Notes: generated by a model not told the origin, from the sequence alone. A stretch of 64,000 bases of DNA from Streptomyces sp. NBC_00237 (GCF_026342435.1 NZ_JAPEMT010000001.1:583993-647992); one strand, 5' to 3'. Counted from the stretch's first letter, positions 22,862 through 31,197 are shown. Made by a program: numbers and translations.

Positions 22862-24217
22862 ATGAGCAACCACAGCAACGAGCAGTACCCGTACCCGCAG
22901 AACCAGCAGAACCAGCAGTACGGACAGCAGCCGCCGCCGCAGGGCGAGTACGGCCAGGACGCGTACGGGACCGGGCAGCAGCCCCCCTCCCCGTACGGCT
23001 CCTCGTACGGCGACCAGGCATATCCGGACCCCCAGGCCCAGGCGCAGCAGCCGTACCAGCCGCCCCAGGGCCCGGCCCCGGCGGCGCAGGACCCGTACTC
23101 CACGCAGACCTGGCAGGGCCAGACCTGGGACACCCAGTACCAGCCGGTCCAGCCGGTCCAGCCGCAGAACGCGGCGGCGGACACGGCCTACCTCCCGCCG
23201 CAGAACGCCTCCGGCCCCTCCTACGGCCAGAACCCCTCGTACGACCAGAGCCCCTCGTACGGCCAGAACCCCTCCTACGGCTCGTACGGCAGCCAGCCCA
23301 CCGGCAGCCAGCCCCTCCCGCCCGAGGTCCCGGCCCAGCAGCCCGAGCCGCCCCGGCCCGCCACGGGCACCCAGGGAACCGGGCAGGCCCACGCCCCGTA
23401 CGACATCCCCCCGGCTCCGGCCCCCGCCTACAGCTCCCCCGCGACCCGCGGCAACGCCAGGATCACGGACGCCCAGCGGGCCCGCGCCGAAGGGCGGTCG
23501 CCGATCATAGAGCCCGGCACGAAGCCCGCCCTGATCACGGCGGTGCTGGCCGCGCTGCTCGCCGGGGCGGCGGTCTTCGGGCAGTTCGCGCTGGTGGTCC
23601 CCGTCGTGCTGCTCCAGGCGGTCACGGCGGCGGGCTGGTTCCGGCTGAACGGCATGTGGCCCGCCCGGCAGGGCATCGCGCTCGCCTTCCTCGGCGGTGT
23701 GGTCGCGGACGTCGCGATCCTGGCCGTCGAGGGGCTGCACGCGCCCGCCGCGATCCTGGGCACGCTCGGGATCTGGGTCCTGCTCACGGTCGTACTGCAC
23801 CTGCGCAACGGGATGCCCGCCGACGAACGGATGTACGCCCTGACGGCCGGGGTCACGACGGCCGCCCTCACCGTCGTCGCCGCCGGACACCTGGCGGCGA
23901 GCCCCCAGGCCATGACGGTCGGCGGGATCGCGGTCGCCGTCGCGGTCGTCGCCCGCGCGCTGCCGCTGCCGACGATCGCCTCGGTGGCCGTGGCGCTGCT
24001 GGCCGCCGCGGGCTCCGGCATCGCGGTCGGCGGGGTGAACGGGATCGGCTCGGGCGGGGCGCTGATCGGGCTCGGGGCGGGAGTGTGCGCGCTGGTCGGG
24101 CTGCGGGTGGCGAGTTACGACTACCCGTCGAAGTTCGTGCACATGACGGCCGGCGTCGCGCTCCCGCTGACGGCCGCCGCCCCGGCGGTCTACCTGCTGG
24201 GCCGGGCCTTCGCCTGA
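22862..24217 (+). CDS. Integral membrane protein with long Gln/Pro/Tyr-rich N-terminus
   Basis: A 451-residue protein. The first 200 residues are disordered, full of Gln, Pro, Tyr, Ser and Gly, with short repeats such as PSYGQN/PSYDQS/PSYGQN. The C-terminal half (about 215-451) has roughly eight membrane segments (ALITAVLAALLAGAAVFG, IALAFLGGVVADVAILAV and so on), with no enzyme motif recognised. The N-terminus is expected to lie in the cytoplasm and may be an assembly or interaction platform. It starts 11 bp after the MoaD-like gene, so co-transcription is likely. Confidence 0.8.
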   Translation: MSNHSNEQYPYPQNQQNQQYGQQPPPQGEYGQDAYGTGQQPPSPYGSSYGDQAYPDPQAQAQQPYQPPQGPAPAAQDPYSTQTWQGQTWDTQYQPVQPVQPQNAAADTAYLPPQNASGPSYGQNPSYDQSPSYGQNPSYGSYGSQPTGSQPLPPEVPAQQPEPPRPATGTQGTGQAHAPYDIPPAPAPAYSSPATRGNARITDAQRARAEGRSPIIEPGTKPALITAVLAALLAGAAVFGQFALVVPVVLLQAVTAAGWFRLNGMWPARQGIALAFLGGVVADVAILAVEGLHAPAAILGTLGIWVLLTVVLHLRNGMPADERMYALTAGVTTAALTVVAAGHLAASPQAMTVGGIAVAVAVVARALPLPTIASVAVALLAAAGSGIAVGGVNGIGSGGALIGLGAGVCALVGLRVASYDYPSKFVHMTAGVALPLTAAAPAVYLLGRAFA

Positions 24218-24324
24218 CCGGGCGGACGACCGCGCACGTGGTGACACAGTGAAGGGTGTGAACCCCACCGGTTAGGCTCACCGTCAGTACGGGGCCGACG
24301 AATGCGGGTGGGGGAACACCAGTC

Positions 24325-25020
24325 ATGCGCGCGATACGAATACTTCTCATCCTGGCGGTGGTCTTCGGCGGCATCTTCGTCGCCGCGGACCGCTTCGCGG
24401 TCAACTACGCGGAGAACGAGGTCGCCTCCAAGGTCCGCACCAGCCAGGGCCTCTCGGCCGAGCCGACGGTCGACATCAAGGGCTTCCCGTTCCTCACCCA
24501 GGTCCTGGGCAAGGAACTCGAACAGGTCGACGTCACCATGGACGGCCTCGAAGCCAGCGCCGACGGCAAGAAGCTGGCGGTGGGCAAGATGACCGCCGAA
24601 CTCCACGAGGTGGTCCTCAACAGCAGCTTCACCTCCGCCACCGCCGCCCGCGCCACGGGCACCGCCGTGATCTCGTACGACGACCTCACGCGCGCGGCGG
24701 GCGACAAGGACGTGAAGCTCGCGTACGGCGGGAACGGCAAGGTCAAGGTGACCGGCACGGCCTCGGTCCTCGGCCGGGAGTTCACCCGCAGCGTCATGTC
24801 GACCGTCAGCCTGAAGAACGGCGGCAGGTCCATCGCGGTACGCGCCGACGAGGTCCCCGGGCAGGGCATCCCCGGCCTCGAAGGCATCATCCGCAAGAAG
24901 ATCGACTTCGAACGCCCGATCGGCGGCCTGCCGAACGGCCTGAAGCTCGACAAGGTCACTCCGGTGCAGACGGGCATGGAGATCTCCGTCAGCGGCACGA
25001 ACGTGCACCTGGCCGGTTGA
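24325..25020 (+). CDS. LmeA-family (DUF2993) phospholipid-binding protein
   Basis: A 231-residue exported or membrane-anchored protein with an N-terminal hydrophobic segment (residues 3-22, IRILLILAVVFGGIFVAADRF). The remainder matches DUF2993/LmeA: VDIKGFPFLTQVLGKELEQVDV, a central AELHEVVL and the C-terminal LPNGLKLDKVTPVQTGMEISVSG. LmeA in mycobacteria binds phosphatidylinositol mannosides and assists lipomannan assembly; the Streptomyces proteins are believed to bind phospholipids at the outer membrane face. It is followed by a 20-bp direct duplication of its last codons and a hairpin terminator. Confidence 0.88.
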   Translation: MRAIRILLILAVVFGGIFVAADRFAVNYAENEVASKVRTSQGLSAEPTVDIKGFPFLTQVLGKELEQVDVTMDGLEASADGKKLAVGKMTAELHEVVLNSSFTSATAARATGTAVISYDDLTRAAGDKDVKLAYGGNGKVKVTGTASVLGREFTRSVMSTVSLKNGGRSIAVRADEVPGQGIPGLEGIIRKKIDFERPIGGLPNGLKLDKVTPVQTGMEISVSGTNVHLAG

Positions 25021-25111
25021 GAAACGTGCACCTGGCCGGTGAGGACCCGCCTGGCCGGATACCGAGACGGAACGGTCCACTCCGCAGGACGCCGGGCGCA
25101 CAAGGGGGACG

Positions 25112-25140
25112 AGGGGCCGGGAGCACGCTCCCGGCCCCTT
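25112..25140 (+). terminator. Hairpin terminator after the LmeA gene
   Basis: AGGGGCCGGGAGC pairs with GCTCCCGGCCCCT, with a very short central loop. It separates the LmeA gene from the leader-peptide/sulfurtransferase unit. Upstream, ACGTGCACCTGGCCGGT is duplicated at the end of the LmeA gene (starting at 25001 and 25024). Confidence 0.75.
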
Positions 25141-25225
25141 CGCTCATCCCACCCACCGAACATTCTTGTCTCACGATCTGACACACCGGTGACACGCCCA
25201 CCTGTACGTCCCTACGATCGGACCC

Positions 25226-25312
25226 ATGCAGAAGCGACAGGCGGACCTCACGAAGCGGCGGGCAGTAGACCTGTGCCGCGTCGCCGCCATGCTCTGTCGC
25301 CGCGCCGTCTGA
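25226..25312 (+). CDS. Putative cysteine-responsive leader peptide
   Basis: A 28-residue ORF beginning MQKRQADLTKRRAVD and ending with LCRVAAMLCRRAV, that is, two Leu-Cys-Arg units close to the stop codon. It lies 195 bp upstream of a sulfurtransferase gene. Such basic leader peptides with Cys codons precede sulfur-metabolism genes in many actinobacteria, and in mycobacteria Cys-rich upstream ORFs regulate them by attenuation. The 195-bp space before the main gene is G/C-rich and can fold. The function is inferred from position and composition. Confidence 0.75.
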   Translation: MQKRQADLTKRRAVDLCRVAAMLCRRAV

Positions 25313-25507
25313 GCGGGACCCGTCGGGCCTCGTAGCCCCAACTCCCGCTTTCCCAGGGCGAGTCGCGCCACCCGCTCCGCCGTACCGCACCGTGCGCCGC
25401 CGTATCCCGCGGCCCCGCCGCCGTACCCACGCGCACCCCTCAGGACCCCGCGCCACCCGCATTCCCCACGGACGTATCCCCCCGTAACTGCCCCGGAGGA
25501 GAAACAC

Positions 25508-26353
25508 ATGAGCCGCAGCGACGTACTGGTCGACGCCGACTGGGTCGAGGCCCACCTGGACGACCCGAAGGTGGCCCTCGTCGAGGTCGACGAGGACACC
25601 TCGGCGTACGAGAAGAACCACATCCGCAACGCGATCCGGATCGACTGGACCAAGGACCTCCAGGACCCGGTCCGCCGCGACTTCATCGACCAGGCGGGCT
25701 TCGAGAAGCTCCTCTCCGAGAAGGGCATCGGGAACGACCACACCGTCGTCCTCTACGGCGGCAACAACAACTGGTTCGCCTCCTACGCCTTCTGGTACTT
25801 CAAGCTGTACGGCCACGGCGACGTGCGCCTCCTCGACGGCGGCCGCAAGAAGTGGGAGCTGGACTCCCGCGACCTGGTCGACGGCGCGCAGATCCCGTCC
25901 CGCCCGGCCACCTCCTACAAGGCCCAGCCGCAGGACGAGTCGATCCGCGCCTACCGCGACGACGTCGTGGCGGCCATCGACAACCAGAACCTGGTCGACG
26001 TGCGCTCGCCCGACGAGTTCTCCGGCAAGCTCCTGGCCCCCGCGCACCTCCCGCAGGAGCAGTCGCAGCGCCCGGGCCACGTCCCCTCGGCCCGCAACAT
26101 CCCGTGGTCGAAGAACGCCAACGACGACGGCACCTTCAAGTCCGACGACGAGCTGAAGGCCCTCTACGAGGCCGAGCAGGTCGACCTGGCCCGCGACACC
26201 ATCGCGTACTGCCGCATCGGCGAGCGCTCCGCCCTCACCTGGTTCGTCCTGCACGAGCTCCTCGGCGTCTCCAACGTCAAGAACTACGACGGCTCGTGGA
26301 CCGAGTATGGCTCCCTGGTCGGCGTCCCGATCGAGCTCGGCGCCAACAAGTAA
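25508..26353 (+). CDS. Thiosulfate sulfurtransferase (rhodanese), two-domain
   Basis: A 281-residue tandem rhodanese. The N-terminal domain starts VDADWVEAHLDDPKVALVEV and lacks a catalytic Cys at its active loop (LYGGNNNWFASY). The C-terminal domain carries the active-site loop CRIGERS with Cys near residue 238. The enzyme moves sulfane sulfur from thiosulfate to acceptors such as cyanide or thiols. In actinobacteria it is often called CysA or SseA and is paired, as here, with a DUF1416 gene 31 bp downstream. A strong GGAGGAG site precedes the ATG. Control by the leader peptide upstream is likely. Confidence 0.93.
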   Translation: MSRSDVLVDADWVEAHLDDPKVALVEVDEDTSAYEKNHIRNAIRIDWTKDLQDPVRRDFIDQAGFEKLLSEKGIGNDHTVVLYGGNNNWFASYAFWYFKLYGHGDVRLLDGGRKKWELDSRDLVDGAQIPSRPATSYKAQPQDESIRAYRDDVVAAIDNQNLVDVRSPDEFSGKLLAPAHLPQEQSQRPGHVPSARNIPWSKNANDDGTFKSDDELKALYEAEQVDLARDTIAYCRIGERSALTWFVLHELLGVSNVKNYDGSWTEYGSLVGVPIELGANK

Positions 26354-26384
26354 CCCTGCCCCTCAACCCCTAAGGACAGCGAAC

Positions 26385-26672
26385 ATGTGTGGAGCGAAGG
26401 CAGGCGGCCCGGACGCCTCGACGATCAAGCCCGGTGAGACCACCATCCAGGGCAGCGTGACCAAGAACGGCGAGCCGGTCACCGGCTACGTCCGCCTCCT
26501 CGACTCGACCGGCGAGTTCACCGCCGAGGTCCCCACCTCGGCCACCGGCCAGTTCCGCTTCTACGCCGCCGAGGGCACCTGGACGCTCCGCGCCCTGGTC
26601 CCGGGCGGCACGGCCGACCGCACGGTCGTCGCCCAGCCGGGCGGCCTGGCAGAGGTAGCGATCGCGGTCTGA
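26385..26672 (+). CDS. DUF1416 protein (sulfurtransferase partner)
   Basis: A 95-residue protein starting MCGAKAGGPD, with a Cys at position 2 as in its relatives. The rest is an all-beta, transthyretin-like domain (TIQGSVTKNGEPVTGYVRLLD, FRFYAAEGTWTLRALV). In mycobacteria the homologue (SseC) is always coupled with the SseA/CysA sulfurtransferase, suggesting that the N-terminal Cys accepts sulfur. An AAGGA ribosome site supports the ATG at 26385. Confidence 0.9.
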   Translation: MCGAKAGGPDASTIKPGETTIQGSVTKNGEPVTGYVRLLDSTGEFTAEVPTSATGQFRFYAAEGTWTLRALVPGGTADRTVVAQPGGLAEVAIAV

Positions 26673-26728
26673 CTCTTCACGCGCCCCTCGCACCGCTCGG
26701 CGCCGGGGCGCCTCCCGGGCTTCGGCCC

Positions 26729-26765
26729 GCTGCGCCGGACTCCGTCCGCCGGACTCCGGCGCAGC
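26729..26765 (+). terminator. Hairpin terminator after DUF1416
   Basis: GCTGCGCCGGA pairs with TCCGGCGCAGC (11 bp) across a 15-base loop that itself contains a short repeat of CCGGACTCCG. No T-run follows. Confidence 0.6.
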
Positions 26766-26887
26766 GCCGTGGCACGCATACCGGCCGGAGGGCCGCACCC
26801 ACAGGGGGTTGGACGCCATTACCTGTGACGAAGGGTGCGGCTCTCCGGCCTTGCCGCGTTCCCGGCCCCCGGACGTACTGTGGAGGC

Positions 26888-27187
26888 ATGTACGCGCGAC
26901 GCCGCCGCGGCTACTTCCTCATGATGGGGACGTGCCTCGTCCTCTTCGTGACGGCGTGCGCGTTCGTGCGGCTGTGGTCGGTGCCCGTCGCGGTCGCGAT
27001 GTGCGTGGTGGCCGCCGCCATCCCGCCCTTCGCGGCGATGGTCGCGAACCGGAAGGGCCCGGGAGACCGGGAGGGGGTACCCCCTGCTCAAGCGAAGCCG
27101 AGAGCTTGGGGGAGGGACGAGACGACCGGGGACCGGCGGTCCGACGACTGGTGGGACGAGCTGGACGGCCGCCACAAGCGGGAGTAG
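26888..27187 (+). CDS. DUF3099 small membrane protein carrying an inserted repeat
   Basis: A 99-residue protein with two membrane segments (FLMMGTCLVLFVTACAF, VAVAMCVVAAAIPPFAAMV) and the N-terminal MYARRRRGYF typical of DUF3099. After the second segment the reading frame runs through a copy of a dispersed Streptomyces repeat (27071-27115), which adds about 15 residues, before the usual acidic tail DDWWDELDGR. The ATG at 26888 has TGGAGG upstream. The insertion stays in frame, so the protein is probably functional, with a longer linker. The function of the family is unknown. Confidence 0.85.
   Translation: MYARRRRGYFLMMGTCLVLFVTACAFVRLWSVPVAVAMCVVAAAIPPFAAMVANRKGPGDREGVPPAQAKPRAWGRDETTGDRRSDDWWDELDGRHKRE
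27071..27115. repeat. Dispersed repeat inserted in the DUF3099 gene
   Basis: GAGGGGGTACCCCCTGCTC, then AAGCGAAGCCGAG and AGCTTGGGGGAGG. It shares the GGGGG-TxC-CCCC-TGCTC and AGCTTGGGGG ends with the element at 22056-22092. Its length (45 bp, a multiple of three) keeps the host frame open. Confidence 0.7.
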
Positions 27188-27205
27188 AGCGCCAGTAGTA
27201 GAGCG

Positions 27206-27568
27206 CTAGTAGACGAGGGCCTGCACGCCGTCGGCCATGATCTCGCTGACGAAGACCTGCGCCCCGGCGATCCGCACGCCCTCCAGGACGTCCTTCTCGC
27301 CGATGTCGCGGCGCACCGCGCACTGGGTGCACAGGGTGATGGTCCCGGCCGCCTGGACGGACTCGATCAGGTCCGGCAGGGGAGCGGAGTGCGGGAGCTC
27401 GAACTCCGCCGCCTTCCCCGGGAGCGCGAACCACGCCGACTCACCCGTCAGCCACAGCGACACCTCCACCCCACTGGCCACCGCCACCGCCGCCACGGTG
27501 AACGCCTGCGAGCACCGCTCCGGGGCGTCGGCCCCTGCGGTCACCTTGATCACGAGCTTCTTCGCCAT
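27206..27568 (-). CDS. DsrE-family protein
   Basis: A 120-residue protein with the DsrE fold: MAKKLVIKVTAGADAPERCSQAFTVA-type beginning, a central AAVAVASGVEVSLWL, and ITLCTQCAVRRDIGEKDVLEG with two Cys spaced C-x-x-C. DsrE proteins handle persulfide sulfur or serve in sulfur relay, though most actinobacterial members are uncharacterised. It is convergent with the DUF3099 gene and divergent from the small ORF at 27674. Its setting among rhodanese, MoaD-like and DUF1416 genes suggests a role in sulfur trafficking. Confidence 0.87.
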   Translation of the reverse strand: MAKKLVIKVTAGADAPERCSQAFTVAAVAVASGVEVSLWLTGESAWFALPGKAAEFELPHSAPLPDLIESVQAAGTITLCTQCAVRRDIGEKDVLEGVRIAGAQVFVSEIMADGVQALVY

Positions 27569-27673
27569 GCGGGCAGCCTAAGGCGACCAACCTCACCGAG
27601 AGCGCCCGACCCCGGCGGACTAAGCTGGGGCCCGGCCCGTAACTCACACCTCGCTCATCCCAAGGAGCACCCC

Positions 27674-27775
27674 GTGCTTGAGGCAGTCTTCTCCGCCCTG
27701 CTGGTCCTGGTCTGCGTCGGCGTCCTCGCCTTCGCCGGTCTGACCGTGAAGAAGCTCTACCAGGGCCAGCGCTAA
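27674..27775 (+). CDS. 33-residue single-span membrane peptide
   Basis: A GTG-start frame with AAGGAG eight bases upstream. The product is almost all one hydrophobic helix (FSALLVLVCVGVLAFAGLTV) followed by a short basic tail (KKLYQGQR). The strong ribosome site and clean stop support a real gene. It lies 41 bp before the nitrobindin-like gene. Short membrane peptides like this are known to be conserved in Streptomyces; the role is not known. Confidence 0.75.
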   Translation: MLEAVFSALLVLVCVGVLAFAGLTVKKLYQGQR

Positions 27776-27816
27776 CCCGTACCGGTCACCCTCCACACAG
27801 ATCGCCTGAGCCCCTC

Positions 27817-28389
27817 ATGATCGAGATTCCGTCCGACCTCCACCCGGACCTCGTCCCCCTCGTCTTCCTCCTCGGAAAGTGGACGGGTGCGGGCGTCACC
27901 GACTTCCCCGGCCAGGAGAAGGCCAACTTCGGCCAGGAAGTCACCTTCAGCCACGACGGCCGCGACTTCCTGGAGTACGTGTCGCACTCCTGGATCCTCG
28001 ACGCCGAGGGCGAGAAGGTGAAGCCGCTGGAGACCGAGTCCGGCTTCTGGCGCATCGACAAGGACCGCAAGGTCGAGGTCGTCATGACCCGCGACACCGG
28101 CGTCGTCGAGATCTGGTACGGCGAGCTGGCCCAGCAGAAGCCGCAGATCGACCTGGTGACGGACGCCGTGGCGCGGACCGCCGCCTCGGGCCCGTACACC
28201 GGCGGGAAGCGCCTGTACGGGTACGTGAAGAGCGACCTGATGTGGGTCGGCGAGAAGGCCACCCCCGAGGTCGAGCTGCGCCCGTACATGTCGGCGCACC
28301 TGAAGAAGACCGTCACGCCGGAAGAGGTCGAGGCGATGGCCAAGAACCTCCCCGACCTGCCGGACGACGGCATCGCGTTCTTCCGGTAG
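27817..28389 (+). CDS. FABP/nitrobindin-family heme-binding protein
   Basis: A 190-residue beta-barrel protein. The family signature G-x-W-x-G-x-G is seen as LLGKWTGAGV near residue 20, and the order of strands (FSHDGRDFLEYVSHSW, ESGFWRIDKDRKVEVVM, VEIWYGEL) matches nitrobindin-like FABP proteins of actinobacteria. Several members bind ferric heme and isomerise peroxynitrite through a C-terminal His; here AHLKK near residue 169 offers the His. It sits just upstream of nur, 48 bp apart, probably in the same unit. Confidence 0.88.
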   Translation: MIEIPSDLHPDLVPLVFLLGKWTGAGVTDFPGQEKANFGQEVTFSHDGRDFLEYVSHSWILDAEGEKVKPLETESGFWRIDKDRKVEVVMTRDTGVVEIWYGELAQQKPQIDLVTDAVARTAASGPYTGGKRLYGYVKSDLMWVGEKATPEVELRPYMSAHLKKTVTPEEVEAMAKNLPDLPDDGIAFFR

Positions 28390-28437
28390 AGCACACGACA
28401 GGGACGGAAGCTCGCCGCGCTGCCTAGACTGGGTGGC

Positions 28438-28878
28438 GTGGTGAGCACCGATTGGAAGAGCGACCTGAGGCAGCGCGGCTATCGGCTGACGCCGCAGCGT
28501 CAGCTTGTGCTGGAAGCCGTCGACAAGCTGGAGCACGCGACGCCCGACGACCTGCTCGTCGAGGTGCGCAGGACGGCGTCGGGGGTCAACATCTCGACGG
28601 TGTACCGGACCCTGGAGCTCCTGGAGGAGCTCGGTCTTGTCAGCCATGCGCACCTGGGGCACGGGGCGCCGACGTACCACCTCGCCGACCGGCACCACCA
28701 CCTCCATCTGGTGTGCCGGGACTGCTCGGACGTCATCGAGGCGGACGTCGAGGTCGCGGGGGAGTTCATCGCGAAACTGCGCGGCGAGTTCGGGTTCGAG
28801 ACCGATATGAAACACTTCGCGATCTTTGGCAGGTGCGCGGCCTGTTCGGCGAAGAAGGGCTCGGGAGCCGAGTCGTAG
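28438..28878 (+). CDS. nur: Nickel-responsive Fur-family regulator Nur
   Basis: A 146-residue Fur-like repressor. The winged helix covers residues about 5-80 (LRQRGYRLTPQRQLVLEAV, NISTVYRTLELLEELGLV). The metal-binding segment is HHHLHLVCRDCSDVIEAD, and the C-terminus has a second pair CAAC. The start VSTDWKSDLRQRGYRLTPQR and HAHLGHGAPTYHLADRHHH are the same as I recall for Nur of S. coelicolor, which represses sodF and nickel uptake when nickel is present. A GTG at 28438 or the next GTG at 28441 may be used. Upstream genes encode a heme-binding protein and a small membrane peptide. Confidence 0.9.
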   Translation: MVSTDWKSDLRQRGYRLTPQRQLVLEAVDKLEHATPDDLLVEVRRTASGVNISTVYRTLELLEELGLVSHAHLGHGAPTYHLADRHHHLHLVCRDCSDVIEADVEVAGEFIAKLRGEFGFETDMKHFAIFGRCAACSAKKGSGAES

Positions 28879-28887
28879 GCTGGGTGC

Positions 28888-29895
28888 ATGCAGTCGAATT
28901 CACCGAGTTCACAGGGTTCGCAGAGTTCACCGAGCAGCCCCCTCCTCTCCCTGCCCGGCGCCGTTCCCTCCGAGGGACGCGACGCGGGTGTGGCCGCGCA
29001 CTACGGCGACCTCTTCCGTGAGCAACGTGCACTCGCGGGCGGAACGGGCTTCGTGGACCTCTCGCACCGGGGAGTCGTCGGCGTCACCGGGTCCGACCGG
29101 CTGAGCTGGCTGCATCTGCTGATCACGCAGCACGTGACGGAACTGCCGGCGGGGCAGGCCACCGAGGCGCTGGTGCTGACGGCGAACGGGCACGTCGAGC
29201 ACGCGCTGTACCTGGTGGACGACGGGGAGACCGTCTGGATCCACGTCGAGCCCGGTACGCAGGGCGAGCTGATCGCGTACCTGGAGAGCATGAAGTTCTT
29301 CTACCGGGTCGAGGTCCAGGACCGCACCGACGCGTTCGCGGTGGTGTGGCTGCCCGCCGGGTCCATCGCCGAGGTCCCGGACGGCGTCGTCGTACGGGAG
29401 ACCGCGTACGGGCGGGACCTGTTCCTGCCGCGCGGCGACCTGGAGAAGTTCGCGGCCGAGCACGGGCCCGCGGCGGGCGTGCTGGCGTACGAGGCGCTGC
29501 GCGTCGAGGGGCACCGGCCCCGCCTCGGGTTCGAGACCGACCACCGGACCATCCCGCACGAGCTCGGCTGGATCGGGAGCGCCGTGCACCTCCAGAAGGG
29601 GTGCTACCGGGGCCAGGAGACCGTCGCCCGCGTCCAGAACCTGGGGAAGCCGCCGAGGCGGCTCGTCTTCCTGCACCTGGACGGCAGCGAGGTGCTGCTG
29701 CCGCCGTCCGGGACGCCCGTCAGGGTGGCCGCCGACGGGCCCGAAGGGCGGCAGGTCGGGTTCGTGACCACGTCCGTACGCCACCACGAGCTCGGGCCGA
29801 TCGCCCTGGCCCTGGTGAAGCGGAACGTGGCCGTCGACGCCGAGCTGATGGCCGGGGACACGGCGGCGGCTCAGGAGGTCGTCGTAGAGCCGTAG
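28888..29895 (+). CDS. ygfZ: YgfZ/GcvT-family folate-binding protein
   Basis: A 335-residue protein related to aminomethyltransferase. The signature KGCYRGQE near residue 239 is that of YgfZ, which uses folate in the repair or assembly of certain iron-sulfur enzymes. Other matching parts are GVVGVTGSDRLSWLHLLITQ, VTELPAGQATEALVLTANGH and LGWIGSAVHLQ. The first 30 residues are Ser/Pro-rich and encoded by a repeat of AATTCACCGAGTT-like units, and may be an added extension. It begins nine bases after nur, so the two are probably co-transcribed. Confidence 0.9.
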   Translation: MQSNSPSSQGSQSSPSSPLLSLPGAVPSEGRDAGVAAHYGDLFREQRALAGGTGFVDLSHRGVVGVTGSDRLSWLHLLITQHVTELPAGQATEALVLTANGHVEHALYLVDDGETVWIHVEPGTQGELIAYLESMKFFYRVEVQDRTDAFAVVWLPAGSIAEVPDGVVVRETAYGRDLFLPRGDLEKFAAEHGPAAGVLAYEALRVEGHRPRLGFETDHRTIPHELGWIGSAVHLQKGCYRGQETVARVQNLGKPPRRLVFLHLDGSEVLLPPSGTPVRVAADGPEGRQVGFVTTSVRHHELGPIALALVKRNVAVDAELMAGDTAAAQEVVVEP

Positions 29896-29913
29896 GGAGT
29901 TCTCGTACGGCTC

Positions 29914-30339
29914 TCAGACGTCCAGCAGCACCGTGAACGGGCCGTGGTTCGTCAAGGACACCCGCATGTCCGCGCCGAACCGGCCCGTCTCCACCGTCGC
30001 GCCCAGCGCCCGCAGCTGTGTGACGACCTCGTCGACCAGCGGTTCGGCGACCTCGCCGGGAGCCGCCGCGTTCCAGGTGGGGCGGCGGCCCTTGCGGGCG
30101 TCCCCGTACAGAGTGAATTGTGAAATCACCAGGAGCGGGGCGTTCACGTCGGAACAGGACTTCTCGCCCTCCAGGATCCGCACCGACCACAGCTTGCGGG
30201 CCAGTTGCGCCGCCTGCTGCGGGGTGTCCTCGTGGGTCACTCCCACCAGGACACACAGGCCCTCGCCGACGATCTCCCCGACCGTCTCGCCGCCGACCAC
30301 GACGCTCGCGCCGTCCACTCTCTGCACCACAGCTCGCAT
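29914..30339 (-). CDS. dtd: D-aminoacyl-tRNA deacylase
   Basis: A 141-residue enzyme that hydrolyses D-amino acids from tRNA. Visible family motifs are [13 protein letters not shown] at the start, [16 protein letters not shown] (active-site SQF motif) near residue 78, and [11 protein letters not shown] at the end with the Gly-cisPro pair. Length matches the family (about 145). The ATG at 30339 starts the conserved sequence; an upstream in-frame ATG is less likely. It is convergent with ygfZ and divergent from rsiG. Confidence 0.94.
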   Translation of the reverse strand: MRAVVQRVDGASVVVGGETVGEIVGEGLCVLVGVTHEDTPQQAAQLARKLWSVRILEGEKSCSDVNAPLLVISQFTLYGDARKGRRPTWNAAAPGEVAEPLVDEVVTQLRALGATVETGRFGADMRVSLTNHGPFTVLLDV

Positions 30340-30478
30340 GCCGACCATGATGCCCTGCTCGCAGAAAGCCCCGGTCTGCAAGGGCCATACGGGTGCAGTG
30401 TGCCTGCGTGGGAAGCGGCATGAGTGGCACGATGCGTGACAAGGCGGTGCGCCGCACCGTTCGAGGGGACGGACACTC

Positions 30479-31102
30479 ATGAGCATTTCTGGCGCCGGGC
30501 AGCCGCCCGGTCCCGTACCGATGCAGACAGCGGAAGCGGCGGCAGCCGCAGGCGGCGTGGGTACGGTGCCGGCGCCCGGCCAGCGCACCGTGCAGGGCGT
30601 CCACGACGCGCTCCCGGCGTTTCCACCGAACGACCTCGGCATCCTCGGCCTGCCCGAGCTGCGCGCGCTGCGCCAGGGCGCGCAGCGCGACGAGGCCGAC
30701 CTGAGTTACGTACGGCGGCTGCTGCACGGCCGCATCGACATCCTGCGCGCCGAGCTGGGGCGGCGGGGCGGGCCCAAGACACCGGTGGTGGAGCGGCTCT
30801 CGGAGATCCTCGCGGACAGTCCGTCGAGCCACCGGTCCTCCGCCCGGCACGTCACCCTGTCGACGCCGCGCAGCGAGGAGTACCGGCGGCTGGCCGCCGA
30901 CATGCTCGCGGAGGTCGAGCTGTCCGACCTCGACGCCCGGACGGACGCAGAGCTGCATGCGGGAATGGGCCGCCTGATCGGCTACGAACAGCAGGTTTCC
31001 CGGCAGCGGCAGGCCCTCCAGCGGACCGCGGACGATTGCAGTGCGGAGATCGCCCGCAGGTACCGTGAGGGCGAAGCACAAGTAGACGATCTGCTCCATT
31101 GA
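30479..31102 (+). CDS. rsiG: Anti-sigma factor RsiG (c-di-GMP-dependent, antagonist of WhiG)
   Basis: A 207-residue, mainly helical protein. In Streptomyces RsiG sequesters the sporulation sigma factor WhiG when loaded with cyclic di-GMP, which it binds through an E(x3)S(x2)R(x3)Q(x3)D motif on each of two coiled-coil helices. The second copy is perfect here ([16 protein letters not shown], near residues 176-191). The first reads [16 protein letters not shown], with His in place of Gln. The first 50 residues are a low-complexity Pro/Ala/Gly region. A GAGGGGAC site precedes the ATG. It is a key checkpoint for spore formation. Confidence 0.88.
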   Translation: MSISGAGQPPGPVPMQTAEAAAAAGGVGTVPAPGQRTVQGVHDALPAFPPNDLGILGLPELRALRQGAQRDEADLSYVRRLLHGRIDILRAELGRRGGPKTPVVERLSEILADSPSSHRSSARHVTLSTPRSEEYRRLAADMLAEVELSDLDARTDAELHAGMGRLIGYEQQVSRQRQALQRTADDCSAEIARRYREGEAQVDDLLH

Positions 31103-31197
31103 GGGCGTGACCGGGCGAAACCGCGCGTGAGAGCGCGGCGGACGCCCGGGGGCGGCCGACGGGGGGCGGGTCCCCGTCCGGAAGGCCCTTGTCGACG

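Noticed and set aside
22862..23400. Long frames on the opposite strand of the Q/P-rich region, rich in Tyr, Cys and Gly
   Set aside because: They are complements of the low-complexity CAG/CCG/TAC codons and lack ribosome sites or coding bias.
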